A DNA stretch of 28,738 bases from the NCBI GenBank assembly GCA_947174375.1, contig CAMWIS010000007.1, forward strand, positions 1 through 28,738. The letters are read 5' to 3'. A program made the position numbers and the translations under genes. The notes below the pieces were generated by a model that saw only the letters and a program-made list of their open reading frames with translations, ran no database searches and had not been told where the DNA came from. How positions within the stretch are numbered: the stretch's first letter is position 1; each line of letters begins with the position of its first letter. This document shows, one piece after another, positions 25,409-28,738 of the stretch. This DNA comes from an uncultured Bacteroidales bacterium. GTDB taxonomy: Bacteria; Bacteroidota; Bacteroidia; Bacteroidales; P3.

Positions 25409-25789
25409 TTATTTCACTTCTACTTCCGCACCGGCTTCTTCCAAGCTCTTCTTCAAAGCTTCGGCTTCGTCTTTCGCGATGCCTTCCTTGACCGGTTTCG
25501 GGGCGGCGTCTACCAATTCCTTGGCTTCTTTCAAGCCGAGGCTGGCCAACTCCTTAACGAGTTTAACAACGGCCAACTTGTTGGCGCCGGCGTTCTTCAG
25601 AATAACGTCGAAAGAAGATTTTTCTTCGGCAGCGGCGGCACCGGCAGCGGCGGCACCGGGAGCAGCTACGGCTACAGCCGCGGCGGCGGGTTCAATACCA
25701 TATTCTTCTTTCAATACGTCCGCTAATTCTTTTACTTCCTTAACGGTCAAATTTACTAACTGTTCTGCTAAAGCTTTAATGTCTGCCAT
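25409..25789 (-). CDS. rplL: 50S ribosomal protein L7/L12
   Basis: This 126-residue L7/L12 is the stalk protein that recruits translation factors to the ribosome. The N-terminal dimerisation domain (MADIKALAEQLVNLTVKEVKELADVLKE) is followed by an Ala/Gly hinge at about 34-56 (PAAAAVAVAAPGAAAAGAAAAEE). The C-terminal factor-binding domain contains FDVILKNAGANKLAVVKLVKE and GLKEAKELVDAAPKPVKEG. The hinge contains an exact 15-bp tandem duplication. It lies 53 nt after rplJ and upstream of the rplL-rpoB hairpin. Confidence 0.97.
   Translation of the reverse strand: MADIKALAEQLVNLTVKEVKELADVLKEEYGIEPAAAAVAVAAPGAAAAGAAAAEEKSSFDVILKNAGANKLAVVKLVKELASLGLKEAKELVDAAPKPVKEGIAKDEAEALKKSLEEAGAEVEVK
25628..25657 (-). 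repeat. 15-bp tandem duplication in the L7/L12 hinge
   Basis: The unit GGCAGCGGCGGCACC occurs twice without change (25628-25642 and 25643-25657), encoding GAAAA-GAAAA in the flexible hinge. A partial third copy (GGGAGCAGC) follows. The reading frame is kept. Confidence 0.9.
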
Positions 25790-25842
25790 TTTATTTAATT
25801 TTTTAATGGTTACTAATTAATTTTTTGTTGTTTACCTTACTT

Positions 25843-26364
25843 TTATTCCGCTCTTTCCGAAAGCGTTTTGACAACGCCGGCCAACGTACGCGGCGCCGAT
25901 TCCAGCGCACCCAATACACCTTGCAGCGGCGATTGCAACAGACCGATTACCTCGCCGATCAACTCGGACTTGGACTTGATATGAGCCAAAGCGTCGAGCG
26001 TCTGGTCGCCGACATAGAAGGATTCTTCTACGTAAGCGCCTTTCAGCACCGGTTTTTCGGAGGTTTTACGAAATTCCTGAATCAATTGGGCGGGCGCGTT
26101 GTTGATTTCAGACAGCATGACGGCAGTCGTGCCTTTCATCGTCGGAAACAACTCGCTGTAATCCACGTCCGTTTTTTCCAAGGCTTTCTTCAGTAAGGTA
26201 TTCTTCACCATGATCAGCTTCACGTTCTTCTTGAAGCACAACCGTCTGAGCTTGCTTGTATCCGCCGCATTCAAACCTGCGATGTCGGTAATATACAAGT
26301 GCGGTCTGGCCGTAACTTCAGCGAAGATCGATTCCACAACCTGGCTTTTCTCTTCTTTCTTCAT
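25843..26364 (-). CDS. rplJ: 50S ribosomal protein L10
   Basis: The L10 base of the ribosomal stalk, 173 residues from ATG 26364. A TTG at 26382 would add six residues, but the ATG gives the usual MKKEEKSQVVESIF start. Typical segments are LYITDIAGLNAADTSKLRR, VKLIMVKNTLLKKALE, GTTAVMLSEINNAPAQLIQEF and a C-terminal helix (LGALESAPRTLAGVVKTLSERAE) that binds L7/L12 dimers. In many bacteria the L10-L12 complex represses its own mRNA leader; here the spacer to rplA is only 41 nt, so any such site must extend into rplA. No obvious hairpin is seen in the spacer. Confidence 0.95.
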   Translation of the reverse strand: MKKEEKSQVVESIFAEVTARPHLYITDIAGLNAADTSKLRRLCFKKNVKLIMVKNTLLKKALEKTDVDYSELFPTMKGTTAVMLSEINNAPAQLIQEFRKTSEKPVLKGAYVEESFYVGDQTLDALAHIKSKSELIGEVIGLLQSPLQGVLGALESAPRTLAGVVKTLSERAE

Positions 26365-26405
26365 ACCTTGTTGATTTACCAAATTTGTTTTTTGTTCGGA
26401 CTGAC

Positions 26406-27095
26406 TTAAATGGACTTCGGATCAATCTGAATGCCCGGGCTCATCGTGCTGGAGATATACACGCTCTGCATATACGTCCCCTTCGCGGCGGCGGGTTTCA
26501 GTTTGAGGATGGTCTGGAGTACTTCCCGCGCGTTGTCGGCGATTTTCTTCGCATCGAAGGAAACACGCGCCACCCCGGTGTGGATGATACCGAATTTGTC
26601 CACTTTGAAGTCGATCTTACCGGCCTTGACTTCCTGTACGGCCTTGCCGACCTCCATCGTGACCGTACCGGTCTTGGGGTTCGGCATCAAGCCGCGCGGG
26701 CCGAGGATTTTACCCAGGGCACCGACTTTAGGCATTACGTTCGGCGTGGTAATAACAACGTCAATGTCCGTCCAACCGCCTTTGATCTTTTCCACGTATT
26801 CGTCCAATCCGCAGAAATCGGCTCCGGCAGCTTTAGCTTCCTCTTCCTTATCCGGCGTACACAATACCAACACGCGAACCTGTTTACCGGTACCGTGCGG
26901 CAAGGCAACGACCCCGCGCACCATTTGGTTGGCCTTACGGGGATCTACGCCCAAGCGTACATCCAAATCGATAGAGGCGTCGAACTTCGTGAAGGTAATG
27001 TCCTTGACCAACGCCGCCGCTTCGTCCAAGCTGTACAGTTTGGTCTTGTCTACCTTGGCTAAAGCTTCTTTTCTCTTTTTAGATATTTTTGCCAT
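26406..27095 (-). CDS. rplA: 50S ribosomal protein L1
   Basis: L1 of 229 residues from ATG 27095 (MAKISKKRKEALAKVDKTKLYSLDEAA). The longer open frame to 27140 starts at a non-ATG codon and is rejected because the standard start is MAKISKK. Signatures are LDVRLGVDPRKANQMVRGVVALPHGTGK, GGWTDIDVVITTPNVMPKVGALGKILGPRGLMPNPKTGTV (in parts) and KAGKIDFKVDKFGIIHTGVARVSF. It binds 23S rRNA at the L1 stalk, and in other bacteria also represses the L11-L1 mRNA. A hairpin lies in the spacer just upstream. Confidence 0.96.
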   Translation of the reverse strand: MAKISKKRKEALAKVDKTKLYSLDEAAALVKDITFTKFDASIDLDVRLGVDPRKANQMVRGVVALPHGTGKQVRVLVLCTPDKEEEAKAAGADFCGLDEYVEKIKGGWTDIDVVITTPNVMPKVGALGKILGPRGLMPNPKTGTVTMEVGKAVQEVKAGKIDFKVDKFGIIHTGVARVSFDAKKIADNAREVLQTILKLKPAAAKGTYMQSVYISSTMSPGIQIDPKSI

Positions 27096-27121
27096 TGATA
27101 GTTGTTTGTTTAAAGGTTTTG

Positions 27122-27135
27122 AGCCCTCCCGGGCT
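27122..27135 (-). promoter_or_regulatory. Short GNRA-loop hairpin between rplK and rplA
   Basis: In the leftward transcript AGCCC and GGGCT pair (27131-27135 with 27122-27126) around the loop GGGA, which fits the stable GNRA class; neighbouring bases can add one G-U pair. It lies 27 nt before the rplA ATG. Without a U-tract it is unlikely to terminate transcription; a translational or L1-binding role is speculative. Confidence 0.4.
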
Positions 27136-27151
27136 TTCACTTTTGAATAAA

Positions 27152-27592
27152 TTACAAGGCAGGCTTATCGCCTTTAACCTCGATACCCATACTGCGGGCG
27201 GTACCGGCCACCATTTTCATGGCGGATTCTACCGTAAAGCAGTTCAAATCGGGCATTTTGGCTTCCGCGATGGTTTTTACCTGATCCCAGGTCACGCTGG
27301 CTACCTTGTTACGGTTAGGTTCGGCAGAACCTTTCTTGGCTTTGGACAGTTCCTTAAGCTGAACCGCAACGGGAGGCGTCTTAACGATGAAGTCAAACGA
27401 TTTATCGGCGTACACCGTGATGATAACCGGCAATACCTTGCCCGCGCTATCCTGCGTACGTGCGTTAAACTGTTTGCAGAACTCCATAATGTTGACACCC
27501 TTGGCACCCAAGGCAGGACCTACGGGAGGAGAAGGATTGGCAGCACCACCTTTTATCTGCAATTTAATCAGTGCACTAACTTGCTTTGCCAT
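27152..27592 (-). CDS. rplK: 50S ribosomal protein L11
   Basis: L11 of 146 residues. The N-terminal domain reads ALIKLQIKGGAANPSPPVGPALG, with the paired prolines that contact thiostrepton-type antibiotics and the release/elongation factor site. It is followed by GVNIMEFCKQFNARTQ and, in the C-terminal RNA-binding domain, DLNCFTVESAMKMVAGTARSMGIEVKG. It sits in the GTPase-associated centre of the 50S subunit. It follows nusG by 42 nt and precedes rplA by 56 nt, the standard order. Start ATG is at 27592. Confidence 0.97.
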   Translation of the reverse strand: MAKQVSALIKLQIKGGAANPSPPVGPALGAKGVNIMEFCKQFNARTQDSAGKVLPVIITVYADKSFDFIVKTPPVAVQLKELSKAKKGSAEPNRNKVASVTWDQVKTIAEAKMPDLNCFTVESAMKMVAGTARSMGIEVKGDKPAL

Positions 27593-27634
27593 TTTACGTT
27601 TGTTTAAAATGTTTTTTACGAGAACAGACCTATA

Positions 27635-28177
27635 CTATTCCTTTTCTACTTGGACAAAATTAAGCTCGAGAGGCGTCTTGCGTCCAAATATTTTAACCAT
27701 TACTTTCAGTTTTTTCTTCTCTTCATTCACCTCCTCGATCACCGCCGAAAAGTTGTTGAACGGCCCGTCGATAACCTTGACGGGTTCGCCGACAATAAAG
27801 GGTTCCACAATCTCTTCGGTCTGGGACGACAGTTCGTCCATCTTGCCGAGGATACGGTTGACCTCGGCCGGACGCATCGGCACCGGATCGCCTTGAGATC
27901 CCAAGAAGCCCAATACATTCGGGATGTTTCGGATGATGTGCTGAATCTCTCCCACGAGCAACGCTTCAACCAGAACGTAACCAGGCAAATAGGACCGCTC
28001 TTGGCTGACCTTCTTGCCGTTCCGGATCGTGTACACTTTTTCGGTGGGAATCAGTACTTGCGAGATGTAATCGTTCAAGTTCAACCTGTTGATTTCACTC
28101 TCCAGATATTCCTTGACCTTCTTTTCCTTTCCGCTAACGGAACGGATTACATACCAGCTTTTCACTTGTTCGCTCAT
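27635..28177 (-). CDS. nusG: Transcription termination/antitermination factor NusG
   Basis: The 180 residues contain the NGN domain (SWYVIRSVSGKEKKVKEYL at 7-25, SYLPGYVLVEA and NIPNVLGFLGSQGDP), which binds the RNA polymerase clamp. A C-terminal KOW domain runs from about 128 to 178 (GEPVKVIDGPFNNFSAVIEEV), and can bind S10 or Rho. It is the housekeeping NusG rather than a specialised paralogue, judged by its place between secE and rplK. The spacer to secE is 115 nt and contains inverted repeats. Confidence 0.96.
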   Translation of the reverse strand: MSEQVKSWYVIRSVSGKEKKVKEYLESEINRLNLNDYISQVLIPTEKVYTIRNGKKVSQERSYLPGYVLVEALLVGEIQHIIRNIPNVLGFLGSQGDPVPMRPAEVNRILGKMDELSSQTEEIVEPFIVGEPVKVIDGPFNNFSAVIEEVNEEKKKLKVMVKIFGRKTPLELNFVQVEKE

Positions 28178-28215
28178 ACCTTTTCGAAACGCCTGAAATT
28201 AAACAATATAGATCA

Positions 28216-28279
28216 ATAAGCGACGTATCCGGCAGACATTGGAAGCTATGTCTGAAAAAGCCCCTTCCATGCCGCTTAT
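28216..28279 (-). promoter_or_regulatory. Structured secE-nusG spacer
   Basis: The outer arms ATAAGCG (28216-28222) and CGCTTAT (28273-28279) are perfect inverted repeats. Inside them CAGACAT (28233-28239) and ATGTCTG (28248-28254) form a second stem with an 8-nt loop, and GGAAG/CTTCC (28241-28245 with 28264-28268) offers a competing pairing. The leftward transcript would carry this folded element between the secE stop and nusG. No U-tract follows, so processing or translational control is more likely than termination. Function unknown. Confidence 0.4.
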
Positions 28280-28292
28280 CCGTTCTTTCCTA

Positions 28293-28511
28293 CTAACTTA
28301 AAAGATCATAAATATAGCCTAAAATGCCTTTCCACGCCATATCGCTATGGGCACCTAACACAAAGTCCATGATGAATACCACCAAAGCGATAATCAAAGC
28401 GGCTACAAATACGACTACGGCGCTATTCTGCAATTCGGAATAGGTAGGCCACGACACCTTATGCACCAATTCGTCGTAACTGGCCTTGAAGTAGTTTACT
28501 ATTTTCGACAT
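28293..28511 (-). CDS. secE: Preprotein translocase subunit SecE
   Basis: SecE of 72 residues from ATG 28511 (MSKIVNYFKASYDELVHKVSWPT). The conserved KVSWPT motif at 18-23 lies before a single transmembrane helix at about 30-52 (SAVVVFVAALIIALVVFIMDF). It is the essential small subunit that stabilises SecY in the translocon. The longer frame to 28559 would read into the tRNA-Trp gene and is rejected. It begins 18 nt after the 3' end of tRNA-Trp, so both probably share a transcript. Confidence 0.93.
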   Translation of the reverse strand: MSKIVNYFKASYDELVHKVSWPTYSELQNSAVVVFVAALIIALVVFIMDFVLGAHSDMAWKGILGYIYDLLS

Positions 28512-28529
28512 TTTACGCTTCTTTTTTTG

Positions 28530-28600
28530 CAGGGGCAGAGAGATTCGAACTCCCATCAACGGTTTTGGAGACCGCTATTCTGCCCTTAAACTATGCCCCT
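28530..28600 (-). tRNA. tRNA-Trp (anticodon CCA)
   Basis: The leftward strand folds into a complete cloverleaf of 71 nt. The acceptor arms AGGGGCA and TGCCCCT pair, the discriminator is G, and the anticodon arm GCGGT/ACCGT encloses CTCCAAA with anticodon CCA. The T arm GGGAG/CTCTC encloses TTCGAAT. The D stem is weak, with two G-U pairs. The 3' CCA is not encoded (the genome continues CAAA). A tRNA-Trp between tuf and secE is the common bacterial arrangement. Confidence 0.95.
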
Positions 28601-28609
28601 TAAACCCAA

Positions 28610-28640
28610 AGAAAGGCATCGGTAAAACCAATGCCTTTCT
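28610..28640 (-). terminator. Hairpin between tuf and tRNA-Trp
   Basis: AGAAAGGCAT (28610-28619) pairs with ATGCCTTTCT (28631-28640), and inside it GGT pairs with ACC around a 3-nt loop. The remaining pair (28620/28630) is C with A in rightward RNA but a G-U pair in leftward RNA, giving a 14-bp unbroken stem only in the tuf transcript. UUGGGUUU follows. It lies 27 nt after the tuf stop and 9 nt before the tRNA, so it may end part of the tuf mRNA or direct tRNA processing. Confidence 0.65.
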
Positions 28641-28667
28641 ATCAGTAGGATTTATTTCAAACTATGA

Positions 28668-28738
28668 TTAGTCCAAAATTTCCGTTACCTGACCGGCACC
28701 TACCGTTCTACCACCTTCACGGATAGCGAAGCGGAGGT
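28668..28738 (-). CDS. tuf: Elongation factor Tu, C-terminal end only
   Basis: Only the last 22 codons plus stop are inside the window, reading LRFAIREGGRTVGAGQVTEILD. This is the highly conserved C-terminal strand of EF-Tu domain 3. The gene continues beyond the right edge. EF-Tu delivers aminoacyl-tRNA to the ribosome. Its place before tRNA-Trp, secE and nusG confirms the identity. Confidence 0.93.
   Translation of the reverse strand, partial: LRFAIREGGRTVGAGQVTEILD

Noticed and set aside
28512..28559. Longer start for secE
   Set aside because: The added residues would be translated from the tRNA-Trp gene. ATG 28511 gives the usual SecE N-terminus.

Overview
The window reads as a moderately GC-rich member of the Bacteroidota, most likely order Bacteroidales; I do not assign a genus. 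The evidence is the gene content (Porin_10-type porin, HU-like/SPOR membrane protein, DUF3467 behind rpoC, deoxynucleoside kinase, Bacteroidota-type RpoB and TrmB) and promoter-like sites of the TAnnTTTG class instead of TATAAT. Shine-Dalgarno sequences are mostly absent. Nothing looks mobile: there is no insertion sequence, phage gene, CRISPR array or attachment site.

Left part (1-8035). A 5'-truncated HD-domain dGTPase-like gene runs rightward and its stop abuts the stop of a leftward long-chain acyl-CoA synthetase. A divergent promoter region separates that gene from a rightward exported SPOR-domain protein. Next comes a leftward unit purD, then an active M16 zinc peptidase, then a catalytically dead M16 partner, with a 2-nt gap and a 4-nt overlap. 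A rightward orphan lipoprotein gene with a canonical promoter ends at a bidirectional terminator.

Middle part (8036-16810). gyrB has its own promoter. Upstream of it lies a compact leftward operon read in the order deoxynucleoside kinase, kdsB, HU-like/SPOR protein, trmB, waaA, porin, with gaps of at most 21 nt. It joins Kdo activation (KdsB) and Kdo transfer to lipid A (WaaA) with an outer-membrane porin, a septal peptidoglycan-binding protein, a tRNA methylase and a nucleotide salvage kinase.

Right part (16810-28738). The transcription/translation cluster is read leftward as tuf (only its 3' end is present), tRNA-Trp, secE, nusG, rplK, rplA, rplJ, rplL, rpoB, rpoC, DUF3467, ending at a strong intrinsic terminator. 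The gaps in this cluster contain notable RNA hairpins, above all between tuf and tRNA-Trp and between rplL and rpoB. Both contain wobble pairs that form only in the leftward transcript.

Most of the window is conserved core genome and I saw no clearly new system. The points most worth a second look are the structured spacers of the ribosomal/RNA polymerase operon, the unusual rpoB (TTG start, Thr in a near-invariant Pro position), the DUF3467 gene with an atypically strong ribosome binding site, the HU-like/SPOR protein in a Kdo operon, and the active/dead M16 pair.
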